A DNA stretch of 42,259 nucleotides from an uncultured Clostridia bacterium (GCA_934663595.1 CAKUKM010000019.1:1-42259); one strand, 5' to 3'. Counted from the first letter of the stretch, positions 15,168 through 24,569 are shown. The notes: a model not told the origin generated them from the letters alone. Numbers and translations are program-made.

Positions 15168-17138
15168 GTGAATCGTATGCGCGAACTGGTGGATCGCCTG
15201 AACGCGACCGCCTATGAATACTACACCCTCGACGCCCCCACCATTTCCGACAAGGAATGGGATCAGATGTACGACGAGCTGGTCGCCCTCGAGCGCGAAA
15301 CCGGCGAGCGCCTGCCCGATTCGCCCACGCGGCGCGTCGGCGGCGAAATTCTCAAATCCTTTGAGCCGCACACGCATCTTTCCCGCCTGTGGAGCATGGG
15401 CAAGGCGCAGTCGATCGACGCGCTCCAGGAATGGGCGCAGCGCGCCGAAAAGCTCCGCGAGGACGCAAACGCCGACCTTCCGCCGATCACCTATGTCGTC
15501 GAGCACAAATTCGACGGTCTGACCATCAATCTGACCTACGAAAACGGCGAGCTGGTCGGCGCGGCCACGCGCGGCAACGGCATTACCGGCGAGGAAATTC
15601 TCCCGCAGGTGCGCACGATCCGCTCCGTGCCGCTGAAAATCCCGTTCACCGGCAAAATGGAGGTGCACGGCGAGGGCTATATGCGCCTGTCCGTGCTGGA
15701 AAAATACAATCAGACCGCGAGCGAAATGCTCAAAAACCCGCGCAACGCCGCCGCCGGCGCGCTTCGAAATCTCGATCCCGCCGTGACCGCCGCGCGCCGG
15801 CTCGACGCATGCTTTTACGATATCGGCTATATCGAGGGCCGGCAATTCAAATCGCAGCGGGAAATGATGGATTTCCTGCGTGAGAACCGTTTCCCGGTCT
15901 CGAATTGCGAAATCGAATGCCCGAATCTCACGCGCGCGATCGAGGCCGTTCACGAAATCGAGCAGTCGCGCGGCGATCTGGACTACATGATCGACGGCGC
16001 GGTAATCAAAATCTGCGATTTCGCCACGCGCGACGCGCTGGGCTATACCGACAAATTCCCGCGCTGGGCGATCGCCTACAAATTCGAGGCCGAGGAAGTC
16101 ACGACGCTATTGGAAGACGTGACCTGGCAAATCGGCCGAACCGGCAAGCTCACGCCGCTGGCGCACGTATCGCCCGTCGAGCTCGCGGGCGCGACGGTGC
16201 GGCGCGCGACGCTGAACAACTACACCGACATTCTGCGCAAGCGCGTAAAAATCGGCGCGCGGGTGTGGATTCGCCGATCGAACGAGGTCATTCCCGAAAT
16301 CATGGGCCGCGTGGACGAATTCGAGTCCGGCGAGCGCGAAATCGAAAAGCCGGCCATCTGCCCGGAATGCGGAGCAAATCTGATCGAGCGCGGCGCGCAC
16401 CTGTTCTGCCCGAACCGCGACGGCTGCAAAAAGCAGATCGTGATGCGCCTTTCGCATTTCGCGGGCCGCGAGGCGATGGACATCGAGACCTTCTCCGAAA
16501 AGACCGCCGAGCAGCTGGTGAATCTGAATCTGATTCAGGAGGCCGATCAGCTCTACGCGCTCACGAAGGAGCAGCTCGCCGGCCTGGATCGCTTCGGCGA
16601 AAAGAAGGCCGAAAACCTGATTCGCGCGATCGAAAAGAGCAAAACGCCCAAGCTGAGCGCATTTATTTACGCCATAGGCATTCCGAACGTGGGCGTCAAA
16701 ACCGCGCGCGACCTCGCCGACCGCTTCGGCACGATCGACGCGCTGCGCTGCGCCGACGCCGAGACGCTGACCCAGATGGACGATGTGGGCGCAATCGTGG
16801 CCGAATCCATTCGCGCCTTCTTTGCCGATCCTGCGTCCGCGCGGCTGGTGGACGCGCTCCTGAACGCGGGCGTGCAGCCGCAATCGCCGGTCAAAATCGC
16901 CTCCGGCGGCGCGTTCGAGGGCATGACCGTGGTCGTAACCGGCACGCTCGAGCGCTTCTCCCGCGCGGAAGCGGAGGAAGCGATTCGCCAGCAGGGCGGC
17001 AAGGCAGCCGGCAGCGTATCGAAAAAGACGAGTCTGGTCGTCTATGGCGAGGCCGCCGGCAGCAAGCTGGAAAAGGCGCGCGCGCTCGGCGTGGAGACCA
17101 TCGACGAGGCCGAATTCCTGAAAAGACTGAATCCGTAA
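15168..17138 (+). CDS. ligA: NAD-dependent DNA ligase
   Basis: 656 residues, close to the usual ~670. Seals nicks using NAD+. Domains in order: Ia, adenylation domain with the AMP-accepting lysine in HKFDGL (near 113), OB fold, Cys4 zinc finger (CPECGANL ... CPNRDGCKK, near 400), HhH domain and C-terminal BRCT (from ~580, GMTVVVTGTLERFSRAEAEE). The start is GTG 15168 with AAGGAG 7 nt upstream; ATG 15177 is the alternative. Downstream of pcrA by 11 nt, as in other Firmicutes. Confidence 0.97.
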   Translation: MNRMRELVDRLNATAYEYYTLDAPTISDKEWDQMYDELVALERETGERLPDSPTRRVGGEILKSFEPHTHLSRLWSMGKAQSIDALQEWAQRAEKLREDANADLPPITYVVEHKFDGLTINLTYENGELVGAATRGNGITGEEILPQVRTIRSVPLKIPFTGKMEVHGEGYMRLSVLEKYNQTASEMLKNPRNAAAGALRNLDPAVTAARRLDACFYDIGYIEGRQFKSQREMMDFLRENRFPVSNCEIECPNLTRAIEAVHEIEQSRGDLDYMIDGAVIKICDFATRDALGYTDKFPRWAIAYKFEAEEVTTLLEDVTWQIGRTGKLTPLAHVSPVELAGATVRRATLNNYTDILRKRVKIGARVWIRRSNEVIPEIMGRVDEFESGEREIEKPAICPECGANLIERGAHLFCPNRDGCKKQIVMRLSHFAGREAMDIETFSEKTAEQLVNLNLIQEADQLYALTKEQLAGLDRFGEKKAENLIRAIEKSKTPKLSAFIYAIGIPNVGVKTARDLADRFGTIDALRCADAETLTQMDDVGAIVAESIRAFFADPASARLVDALLNAGVQPQSPVKIASGGAFEGMTVVVTGTLERFSRAEAEEAIRQQGGKAAGSVSKKTSLVVYGEAAGSKLEKARALGVETIDEAEFLKRLNP

Positions 17139-17146
17139 TTCCCCTT

Positions 17147-17187
17147 TCGCGCCGCGCCGCCTGTGTCGCGCGGCGCGATTTGTTTTT
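17147..17187 (+). terminator. intrinsic terminator after ligA
   Basis: TCGCGCCGCGC (17147-17157) pairs perfectly with GCGCGGCGCGA (17168-17178), followed by TTTGTTTTT. A strong GC stem of 11 bp ends the yerC-pcrA-ligA unit. Confidence 0.85.
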
Positions 17188-17254
17188 GCAGATTCGTCGG
17201 TAAATTCGCGGCGAATTTTATCCAAAAACAAGTGCAAATCCCGGCGAGGTGTGC

Positions 17255-17260
17255 TATAAT
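17255..17260 (+). promoter_or_regulatory. -10 element of the yicC-gmk-rpoZ operon
   Basis: TATAAT preceded by TGTGC gives an extended -10. No good -35 hexamer is seen 16-18 nt upstream, so the extended -10 may compensate. Confidence 0.6.
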
Positions 17261-17333
17261 AGAGGATGGAATATCATAGGGGTGCTGTTCGAACCTCGAG
17301 CGCGCTCCAAACAGGCAAAGGGAGGCTCAGACC

Positions 17334-18203
17334 ATGCTCAGCATGACCGGCTATGGACGTGCAACCGTAGATCGCGACGGGCGGCAGCTTACTGTGGAGC
17401 TCAAATCGGTCAACCATCGCTTTCTCGATCTCGCGTTTCGCATGCCCCGGAATCTCGCGTTTCTGGAGGAAGACGCGCGCAGGGAAATCGGCTCCCGGCT
17501 CGCCCGCGGCCATGTGGACGTGTTTCTGACCTACCGCAATCTGCGCACCGACGCGCGGACGGTTGCGATCGATACCGCGCTGTTCGACGCCTATGCCGCC
17601 GCGCTGGATTCCGTTGCCGATCGGGGCCTCAAGGACGACCGGACGCTGATGAACATCGCGCGGATGCCGGACGTGCTGGTTGTGACCGAGGCGGAGGAGG
17701 ATCAGGACGCGCTGCGGGCGCTGCTGGCGGAGGCGCTGAACGCCGCTCTCGATCAGCTGATTGCGATGCGCGCGCGCGAAGGCGCGGCGATGGAGGCCGA
17801 TCTGAATCAGAAGGTCAATTCCATCGAGCGGATGACGCGCGAAATCGAGGCGCGATACCCGGAGACGGTCGCGGAATACCGCAATCGCCTGCGCGCGTCA
17901 ATCGAAGAACTGATCGGCCAGAGCGTGGACGAGACGCGATTGCTGACCGAGGTGGCCGTAATGGCCGATCGCAGCGCGATCGCGGAGGAAACGGTGCGCC
18001 TGACGAGCCACATCGCGCAGCTGCGCGAGACGTTTCAGAAGGCCGAGCCGATCGGCCGCCGGCTGGATTTCCTGGTGCAGGAGCTGAATCGCGAGGTCAA
18101 CACCATTTCGTCGAAATCGCAGGACGTGCCGATCACGCGGCTTGCGGTGGACATGAAGGCGGAAATCGAAAAGCTGCGCGAGCAGCTGCAGAACGTAGAA
18201 TAA
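17334..18203 (+). CDS. yloC: YicC/YloC family endoribonuclease
   Basis: 289 residues. Starts MLSMTGYGRATVD, the family signature, and ends with the conserved SKSQDVPITRLAVDMKAEIEKLREQLQNVE. YicC-type proteins are metal-dependent endoribonucleases implicated in sRNA decay in E. coli. The position upstream of gmk and rpoZ is conserved in Firmicutes; the small remA/DUF370 gene that often lies between yloC and gmk is absent here. Start ATG 17334 follows GGGAGG. Confidence 0.93.
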   Translation: MLSMTGYGRATVDRDGRQLTVELKSVNHRFLDLAFRMPRNLAFLEEDARREIGSRLARGHVDVFLTYRNLRTDARTVAIDTALFDAYAAALDSVADRGLKDDRTLMNIARMPDVLVVTEAEEDQDALRALLAEALNAALDQLIAMRAREGAAMEADLNQKVNSIERMTREIEARYPETVAEYRNRLRASIEELIGQSVDETRLLTEVAVMADRSAIAEETVRLTSHIAQLRETFQKAEPIGRRLDFLVQELNREVNTISSKSQDVPITRLAVDMKAEIEKLREQLQNVE

Positions 18204-18231
18204 GGATTTACGGAAGGATGAAGTGATTCCC

Positions 18232-18870
18232 ATGGCGAAGCGTGGAAGGCTGTTCGTGGTCTCCGGTCCCGCAGGCGCGGGCAAATCCGAAATCGTAAAG
18301 GCGCTTTTGAAGAAGCATGACGACGTAAAGCTCAGCGTGTCCTGCACGACGCGCGCGCCGCGGCCCGGCGAGGTAAACGGCGTAAGCTATCATTTCGTGA
18401 CCGATGAAAAGTTCGACGAGCTCGTCAGCCAGAACGCGTTTTACGAATGGGCGCACGTGCACCAGAACCGCTATGGAACGCTCAAGAGCGTCGTCGCCAA
18501 AGAGCTCGACGAGGGCCACGACCTGATTCTCGAAATCGACGTGCAGGGCTGTCTGCAGGCGATGGAGCAGGACCCGGACGCGACCGGCGTATTCATCTGC
18601 CCGCCGAGCCGCGAGAACCTCGAAAAGCGCCTGCGCGGGCGCGGCACCGAAACCGAGGAATCGATTCGCGTGCGCCTGGGCAACGTCGCCGGCGAGGTGG
18701 AAAAGGCGTATAAGTACCATTACGTGATCATCCATCAGGACTGGTCGGTCGTGCCGAACGCGCTGGACATCGCGGTGGAGGAGCTGTACGCGATCATCAC
18801 CGCGCGCCGCCAGGAAACGAAGAACCATCTGGACTTTCTGGATGCGCTGAGCGCCTCGCTGAAGCGCTGA
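18232..18870 (+). CDS. gmk: guanylate kinase
   Basis: 212 residues. Converts GMP and ATP to GDP and ADP. P-loop VSGPAGAGKSEIV (an Ala replaces the usual Ser of GPSG), GMP-binding SCTTRAPRPGEVNGVSYHFV, and EIDVQGCLQAM are in place. Two starts are possible: GTG 18223 and ATG 18232; MAKRGRLFVV aligns best with other Gmk N-termini, so I use ATG. The operon position between yloC and rpoZ is typical. Confidence 0.95.
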   Translation: MAKRGRLFVVSGPAGAGKSEIVKALLKKHDDVKLSVSCTTRAPRPGEVNGVSYHFVTDEKFDELVSQNAFYEWAHVHQNRYGTLKSVVAKELDEGHDLILEIDVQGCLQAMEQDPDATGVFICPPSRENLEKRLRGRGTETEESIRVRLGNVAGEVEKAYKYHYVIIHQDWSVVPNALDIAVEELYAIITARRQETKNHLDFLDALSASLKR

Positions 18871-18919
18871 CGGAAACCGGTTTTTTTCTCAGAACCCAAC
18901 AAAAAGGAGGACGTTTATT

Positions 18920-19135
18920 ATGATGATTGAACCGCCCATCGGCGAACTGCTTGAGAAGGTAGACTGCCGCTATACTCTGGCCGTAGAGGCTGCAAAGCGC
19001 GCGCGCGAGCTGATCGCCAAGGAGCCGCCGCTGATCGACACCCGCGAAACGAACCCGCTCGTGATTGCGATCGAGGAAATCAATCGCGGAATGATCACCT
19101 ATTCCCGCACCGAAGAGGAAAAGGAAGAGGAATAA
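18920..19135 (+). CDS. rpoZ: RNA polymerase omega subunit
   Basis: 71 residues. Omega helps fold and assemble the beta-prime subunit. The motif CRYTLAVEAAKRARELI and NPLVIAIEEINRGMI are diagnostic, and the C-terminus is acidic (EEEKEEE). Ribosome site AAGGAGG, ATG 18920 (a second ATG follows immediately). Between gmk and coaBC as usual. Confidence 0.95.
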   Translation: MMIEPPIGELLEKVDCRYTLAVEAAKRARELIAKEPPLIDTRETNPLVIAIEEINRGMITYSRTEEEKEEE

Positions 19136-19146
19136 AAAGCATCCAT

Positions 19147-19211
19147 CGAAACCCGATTTTCCGCCCGCGGAAGCGCTTTTTTGCGCCCCAACGGCGAAAA
19201 GTCGGTTTTCG
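19147..19211. repeat. imperfect inverted repeat between rpoZ and coaBC
   Basis: The 19-nt arms 19147-19165 and 19193-19211 match at 16 of 19 positions as inverted repeats, and the centre holds GCGC-TTTTTT-GCGC. It could be a partial terminator after rpoZ or a processing hairpin. The T-run sits in the loop, not after the stem, so classic termination is doubtful. Confidence 0.4.
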
Positions 19212-19233
19212 CATATTGAAAGGACGGAAAAAA

Positions 19234-20430
19234 ATGCTGCGGGAAAAGAAAATCGTGCTGTGCGTCACCGGCGGAATCGCCGCTTACAAGGCGTGCGATC
19301 TGACCAGTCGGCTGAAAAAGCGCGGCGCCGAGGTGCGCGTCGTGCTCACGGCGCACGCCTGCGCGTTCGTCCCGCCGCTCACGTTTGAAACGCTCAGCGG
19401 AAATCCCGCCTACACCGACGCGTTTGAGCGCAAGTTCGAAATCGAGCATGTCGCGCTGGCGAAATGGGCGGACGCGGTGGTCGTCGCGCCGGCCACGGCG
19501 AACATACTGGCCAAAATGGCCGTCGGAATTGCGGACGAGCTCGTTTCGACCACGCTGCTGGCCGCCACCGCGCCGGTTCTGGTCGCCCCCGCGATGAACG
19601 CCGCCATGTGGCGCAATCCGGCCACGCAGGCAAATGTGAATGCGCTCGCAGCGCGCGGCATTCGCTTCGTCGGCCCGGAATCCGGCTTCCTCGCCTGCGG
19701 CGACGCGGACGTGGGCCGCATGAGCGAGCCGGAGGCCATCGTAAGCGCGCTGGATCAGCTTCTGACGCCGGCAAAGCGCGATTTCGAGGGCAAAACCGTG
19801 CTGGTCACGGCGGGCCCGACGGTCGAACGCATCGATCCCGTGCGATTTATCACCAACCGCTCGACCGGCAAGATGGGCTATGCCATCGCCGAGGCCGCGG
19901 CAGCGCGCGGCGCGCGGGTACTGCTCGCGTCCGGGCCTGTGAATCTGAATCCGCCGAAAGGCGTGGAGCTGATTTCGGTCGAAAGCTCCGGGGAGCTCTG
20001 CGCGGCCGTGCTTTCGCATGCGGACGAGGCCGATATCGTAATTCAGGCCGCCGCGCCCGCGGACTTTACGCCCGAAACGGTCGCCGAGCAGAAGATCAAA
20101 AAGACCGGAGGCGAACTGGTGCTGCGCCTTGTTCCCACCACGGACATCGCGCGCGAGCTCGGAAACCGCAAGCGCCCGGGCCAGATTCTGGTGGCGTTCG
20201 CGGCGGAAACGGAGCATCTGATTGAGAATGCGAAGCGCAAGCTCGAGAAGAAGAACGCCGATCTCGTGGTCGCAAACGATGTGACGCGTCCCGGCGCGGG
20301 CTTCGGCGGGAACACGAATATCGTTTCGCTCGTGACGCGCGATTCCGCCGAGGAATTGCCGATTCTTCCGAAGAGCGGCGTTGCGGACGCGATTCTCGAT
20401 CGCGTTGCGCGCCTGATGGAGCGAGCGTAA
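19234..20430 (+). CDS. coaBC: bifunctional phosphopantothenoylcysteine decarboxylase / phosphopantothenate-cysteine ligase
   Basis: 398 residues, two domains for CoA synthesis. The N-terminal flavoprotein CoaC has VTGGIAAYKA, PAMNAAMW (near 118) and the active-site cysteine in LACGDADVGR (near 153). The C-terminal CoaB has VTAGPTVERIDPVRFITNRSTGKMG. The first step joins cysteine to 4'-phosphopantothenate (CTP), the second decarboxylates the product. ATG 19234 follows GAAAGGA; a TTG at 19216 is less likely. Its stop overlaps the priA start (TAATG). Confidence 0.96.
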   Translation: MLREKKIVLCVTGGIAAYKACDLTSRLKKRGAEVRVVLTAHACAFVPPLTFETLSGNPAYTDAFERKFEIEHVALAKWADAVVVAPATANILAKMAVGIADELVSTTLLAATAPVLVAPAMNAAMWRNPATQANVNALAARGIRFVGPESGFLACGDADVGRMSEPEAIVSALDQLLTPAKRDFEGKTVLVTAGPTVERIDPVRFITNRSTGKMGYAIAEAAAARGARVLLASGPVNLNPPKGVELISVESSGELCAAVLSHADEADIVIQAAAPADFTPETVAEQKIKKTGGELVLRLVPTTDIARELGNRKRPGQILVAFAAETEHLIENAKRKLEKKNADLVVANDVTRPGAGFGGNTNIVSLVTRDSAEELPILPKSGVADAILDRVARLMERA

Positions 20431-22655
20431 TGCGCTATCTGGATGTAATTGTGGATCTGTCCGCCGACGCGATCGACCGGATGTTTACCTATTCGGACGG
20501 CGGAAACGCCGCAATCGGCCCCGGCTGGCAGGTCGAGGTTCCGTTCGGCCCGCGCGCGCTCGAGGGCTTCGTGGTGGGCGTAAAGGAGCGCTGCGAGCTG
20601 CCGGAGAGCCGCGTCAAGCCCGTGCGCCGCGCGGTGCGCGATTATCCGGTGATTCTGCCGGAGCTGATCGAGCTGGCGAAATGGATGCACGCGCGGTATC
20701 TGTGCAATTTCGTGGACGCGCTGCGGCTGATGCTGCCGGCCCAGATGCGCGGCGACCGCGTGCACGTGCGCCAGAAGCGCGTGGCCCATTTGAACTGGTC
20801 GGAGACGCAGATTCACATCTTCAAAAGCGCCAATCCCCGCGCGACGGCACAGATCGAAACGCTGGAAACGCTCCTAAAGGGCGATTGCGAGACCGCCCGC
20901 CTTTCCGCCTCGGCCGTCAAGGCGCTCGAGGGAAAGGGCGCGATCTCCATCGGCAATGCGGAAATCCGCCGGCAGCCGAGCCTGCTGACCGATTGCTCGC
21001 GATCCCGCGATCCGGAGCTGATGCCGGGCCAGAAGCGCGCTGTGGACGAAATCGTAAATGCGCTGCATGCGGACGGCGGCCGGTTTCTGCTCAACGGCGT
21101 GACCGGCAGCGGCAAGACCGAGGTTTACATTCGCGTGATTCGCGCGGCGCTGGAGGCGGGCCGAGGCGCAATCGTGCTGGTTCCGGAAATCGCGCTCACG
21201 CCGCAAATGGTGTCCTGGCTGCATGCGCGGTTCGGCGGCGACGCGGCGGTGCTGCATTCGCGGCTGAGTCCCGGCGAGCGCTTCGACGAATGGCGGCGCA
21301 TCCGCTTCGGCGAGGCGCGCGTGGTGATCGGCGCGCGCAGCGCGGTATTTGCGCCGGTGAAAAATCTGGGCGTAATCATCGTGGATGAAGAGCACGAGCA
21401 CACGTATCAATCCGATTCGCGCCCGCGCTACGACGCGCGCGAGGTCGCCTGGAAGCGCATGGAGGACGCGCGCGGCGTGCTGCTGCTCGGCAGCGCCACT
21501 CCGTCGATCTCCAGCTATATGCGCGCCATGCCGGGCGTTCGGCCCGAAAACCGGCTCACGCTGATTGAAATGCGCGAGCGCGTGCTGGGCCGGCCGCTTC
21601 CGCAGGTGGAGCTGGTGGACATGCGCGGCGAATTCGAGCGCGGCAATCATTCGATCTTCTCCGCAAAGCTCGCCTCCGCGCTCACGGAATGCCTGGACGC
21701 GGGCAAGCAGGCGGTGCTGTTCATCAACCGCCGCGGACATTCGACGTTCGTGTCCTGCCGCGCGTGCGGATATGTGGTCAAATGCGATCAGTGCGACGTA
21801 TCGATGACGTATCATCAGTCCGACAATCTGCTCAAATGCCACTATTGCGGAAACGCAATGCCCCCGCCCACGCGCTGCCCGAAGTGCTCCAGCCGCTATA
21901 TCAAGTATTTCGGCGCGGGCACGCAGAAGGTCGAGGAGGAAGTGCGCGCGCGCTTCCCCGCCGCGCGAACGGTGCGCATGGACGTGGACACCACGCGCGA
22001 AAAGGACTCGCACGAGAAAATGCTGGAGGCGTTTCGCTCGGGGCGCGCGAATGTGCTGATCGGCACGCAGATGATCGCGAAGGGTCTGGATTTTCCGAAG
22101 GTCACGCTCGTGGGCGTGATTGCGGCGGACATGATGCTGAACCTGCCCGATTACCGCAGCGCGGAGCGCACGTTTCAATTGATTACCCAGGTGGCCGGGC
22201 GCGCCGGACGCGCGGACGATCCCGGGCGCGTGCTCGTTCAGACCTACGATCCGGAGCATTACGCGATCAAGCTGGCCGCGGAACAGGACTATCGGGCGTT
22301 TTACATGCGCGAGAGCCTGTTTCGGCGCAAGGCGCTGTATCCGCCGTTTACGGTGATCGCGCGCATCGTGTTCAGTGCCCGCGAGGAATCCGCCGCGCAG
22401 GCGGCGGCCGAGAGCGCGGAGGCGAAGATGAACGCCTGGCTCGATACCACCGGCACGCGGATCGACGTAATCCAGATGCGCGCGCTGGAGGCGCCGATCA
22501 AGTTGCTGCGCGGCATGGCGCGGTGGCAGCTGTTTCTGAAAATGTATTTCAAGGGCGACCTGTCCGGCGCAACGCGCCGCATGCAGGCGCTGGCAGACGA
22601 GGCCCCGGCCGGCGTGCGCGCCGAGCTGGAGGTCAATCCGTCGAACCTGTTTTAA
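20430..22655 (+). CDS. priA: primosomal protein N' (replication restart helicase)
   Basis: 741 residues. PriA binds stalled forks and reloads the replisome. N-terminal 3' DNA-binding domain, helicase Walker A GVTGSGKTEVY (near 223), DEEH box (near 317), and a two-zinc cysteine cluster (CRACGYVVKCDQC ... CHYCGN ... CPKCSS, 442-490) interrupting the helicase core, then GTQMIAKGLDFPKV and QVAGRAGRADDPG. Length is normal. Translationally coupled to coaBC. Confidence 0.96.
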   Translation: MRYLDVIVDLSADAIDRMFTYSDGGNAAIGPGWQVEVPFGPRALEGFVVGVKERCELPESRVKPVRRAVRDYPVILPELIELAKWMHARYLCNFVDALRLMLPAQMRGDRVHVRQKRVAHLNWSETQIHIFKSANPRATAQIETLETLLKGDCETARLSASAVKALEGKGAISIGNAEIRRQPSLLTDCSRSRDPELMPGQKRAVDEIVNALHADGGRFLLNGVTGSGKTEVYIRVIRAALEAGRGAIVLVPEIALTPQMVSWLHARFGGDAAVLHSRLSPGERFDEWRRIRFGEARVVIGARSAVFAPVKNLGVIIVDEEHEHTYQSDSRPRYDAREVAWKRMEDARGVLLLGSATPSISSYMRAMPGVRPENRLTLIEMRERVLGRPLPQVELVDMRGEFERGNHSIFSAKLASALTECLDAGKQAVLFINRRGHSTFVSCRACGYVVKCDQCDVSMTYHQSDNLLKCHYCGNAMPPPTRCPKCSSRYIKYFGAGTQKVEEEVRARFPAARTVRMDVDTTREKDSHEKMLEAFRSGRANVLIGTQMIAKGLDFPKVTLVGVIAADMMLNLPDYRSAERTFQLITQVAGRAGRADDPGRVLVQTYDPEHYAIKLAAEQDYRAFYMRESLFRRKALYPPFTVIARIVFSAREESAAQAAAESAEAKMNAWLDTTGTRIDVIQMRALEAPIKLLRGMARWQLFLKMYFKGDLSGATRRMQALADEAPAGVRAELEVNPSNLF

Positions 22656-22670
22656 GCGAGGGTGTTATTC

Positions 22671-23138
22671 ATGGCAAAGAGAAAAATCGTATTGCTGGGC
22701 GAAGACGACGTGCTCCGGAAGCATTCGCGGCGCGTGGAAAAATTTGACAAGCGCCTGCGCACGCTGCTGACCGATATGGCCGAAACGATGGTCGACGCGG
22801 ACGGCGTGGGCCTGGCCGCGCCGCAGGTGGGCGTGCTGAAGCGCTGCGTCGTGATCGATACGGGCGACGGGCTGATTGAGCTGGTCAATCCCGAAATCAT
22901 CGCGACGGAGGGCTCCGTGGTCGGCGCGGAGGGCTGCCTTTCGATTCCCGGCCGCCGCTGCACGGTGGAGCGCCCGGAGAAGGTCACGGTAATCGCGCAA
23001 AACCGCAACGGCGAATCGATTCGCCTCGAGGCCGAGGGCCTGCTCGCGGTCGCCATCTGCCACGAGGTCGACCATCTCGACGGCATTCTGTACATTGACA
23101 AGATGATTGAAGACGTCACCGACCAGATGGAGGAATGA
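22671..23138 (+). CDS. def: peptide deformylase, copy 1
   Basis: 155 residues. Removes the N-formyl group from nascent proteins. All three family motifs are intact: GVGLAAPQ (near 45), EGCLS (metal-binding Cys near 88) and CHEVDHLDG (HEXXH, near 128). Start ATG 22671. It is followed 1 nt later by a second deformylase gene with about the same length and many shared segments, then by fmt, which adds the formyl group. Confidence 0.95.
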   Translation: MAKRKIVLLGEDDVLRKHSRRVEKFDKRLRTLLTDMAETMVDADGVGLAAPQVGVLKRCVVIDTGDGLIELVNPEIIATEGSVVGAEGCLSIPGRRCTVERPEKVTVIAQNRNGESIRLEAEGLLAVAICHEVDHLDGILYIDKMIEDVTDQMEE

Positions 23139-23139
23139 C

Positions 23140-23628
23140 ATGGCGAAGCGGAAAATCGCGATTCTGGGTCAGGACGACACGCTGCGCAAGCATTCGCGCC
23201 CGGTCACGCGCTTCGATGAACGCCTGCACACGCTGCTGGACGACATGGCGGAAACGATGTACGCCGCCAACGGTGCCGGTCTCGCCGCGCCGCAGGTCGA
23301 CGTGCTGAAGCGCTGCGTGGTCATCGATGCGGGCGAGGGGCTGATCGAGCTGGTCAACCCCGAAATCGTTCATGCCGAAGGCGCGCGCGTGGGTGTGGAG
23401 AGCTGTCTGTCCGTGCCCAATAAATGTGGAACGGTCGAACGCCCGCAGAAGGTGACCGTGCGCGCGCAGAATCGCTTCGGCGCGCCGATTGAAATCACCG
23501 GCGAGGGCTTTCTCGCCGTCGCCATCTGCCACGAGCTGGATCATCTGGACGGAATCGTATATGTCGACAAGATGATCGAGGACGTGTCCGACCGCTATCG
23601 CCAGGCCAAAAAGGAGGACAAGGCATGA
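23140..23628 (+). CDS. def: peptide deformylase, copy 2 (altered EGCLS motif)
   Basis: 162 residues, a tandem paralogue of the preceding def: both begin MAKRKI and share LKRCVVID, GLIELVNPEI and DHLDGI. GAGLAAPQ and CHELDHLDG are intact but motif 2 is ESCLSVPN instead of EGCLS, so the glycine before the metal cysteine is serine. The metal ligands (Cys, two His) and catalytic Glu remain, so it may be active with altered specificity or metal environment. Start ATG 23140, with GGAGGA inside def1; a longer in-frame start at 23107 lies within def1 and is rejected. It overlaps fmt by 4 nt. Confidence 0.92.
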   Translation: MAKRKIAILGQDDTLRKHSRPVTRFDERLHTLLDDMAETMYAANGAGLAAPQVDVLKRCVVIDAGEGLIELVNPEIVHAEGARVGVESCLSVPNKCGTVERPQKVTVRAQNRFGAPIEITGEGFLAVAICHELDHLDGIVYVDKMIEDVSDRYRQAKKEDKA

Positions 23629-24569
23629 CGCGCATCGCATTTCTGGGAACGCCGGAATTCGCGGTTCCCTCGCTGAACGCGCTCGCGGAAGCGGGCTATA
23701 CCATCGCGGGCGTATTTACCCAGCCCGATCGCCCCGCCGGCCGCGGCCACAAGCTGGTCGCCTGTCCGGTCAAGGCGCGCGCGCTGGAGCTGGGGCTACC
23801 CGTGTATCAATTCGAAAAGCTGCGCGCCCCCGAGGGCGTGCAGGCGCTGAAGGAATTGAATATTGATCTGATGATCACCGCGGCGTTCGGCCAGATTTTA
23901 AACGCCGAGCTTTTGAGCATTCCGAAGCGCGGTACCGTGAACGTGCACGCATCACTCCTGCCGCGCCATCGCGGCTCCGCGCCGATCAACCGCTGCATCC
24001 TGGACGGCGATGCGGTCGCGGGCGTAACCACGATGCTGACCGATATCGGCATCGACACCGGCGACATGCTGCTGCGCGCGGAAACGCCGATCGGCGAGGA
24101 CGAAACGGCGGGCGAGCTGACGGAGCGCCTGAGCCATCTCGGCGCAAAGCTGCTGATTGAAACGCTGCCGAAATACCTCTCCGGCGAAATCCAGCCAATC
24201 CCGCAGGACGCATCCAAGGCCACCTACGAGCCGATGCTGAATAAGGAAATGGCGAAGCTCGACTGGTCGCGCCCGGCCGTTCAGCTTTCGCGGCAGGTGC
24301 GCGGATTGAATCCGTGGCCGTGCGCGGAAACGACGTATGAAGCCGGCCGCCTGAAGGTCTATCTGGCCCGGCCGTCCGACCGCGTTTCCGATGCGCAGCC
24401 GGGCACGGTGATCGCTTCCAGCGCGAAGGAGGGCCTGATCGTCGCGTGCGGCGAGGGTTGCCTCGAGCTGATTGAGATTCAGGCCCCCGGCGCAAAGCGC
24501 ATGACGGCCAAAGCGTATCTGACGGGTAAAAAAATCGCCCCCGGCACGCGCCTGGGCGAGCAGGAATAA
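23625..24569 (+). CDS. fmt: methionyl-tRNA formyltransferase
   Basis: 314 residues. Transfers formyl from 10-formyl-THF to initiator Met-tRNA. Signatures: FLGTPEFAVPSL at the start, NVHASLLPRHRGSAPINRCI (near 105, the catalytic Asn/His region) and DIGIDTGDMLL. The C-terminal OB-like tRNA-binding domain is present (PWPCAETTYE ...). The ATG overlaps the second def stop (ATGA), so formylation and deformylation are genetically coupled. Confidence 0.97.
   Translation: MTRIAFLGTPEFAVPSLNALAEAGYTIAGVFTQPDRPAGRGHKLVACPVKARALELGLPVYQFEKLRAPEGVQALKELNIDLMITAAFGQILNAELLSIPKRGTVNVHASLLPRHRGSAPINRCILDGDAVAGVTTMLTDIGIDTGDMLLRAETPIGEDETAGELTERLSHLGAKLLIETLPKYLSGEIQPIPQDASKATYEPMLNKEMAKLDWSRPAVQLSRQVRGLNPWPCAETTYEAGRLKVYLARPSDRVSDAQPGTVIASSAKEGLIVACGEGCLELIEIQAPGAKRMTAKAYLTGKKIAPGTRLGEQE

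Noticed and set aside
23140..23628. Second def as a pseudogene
   Set aside because: The frame is intact and metal ligands and catalytic Glu are kept; only the Gly of motif 2 changed.
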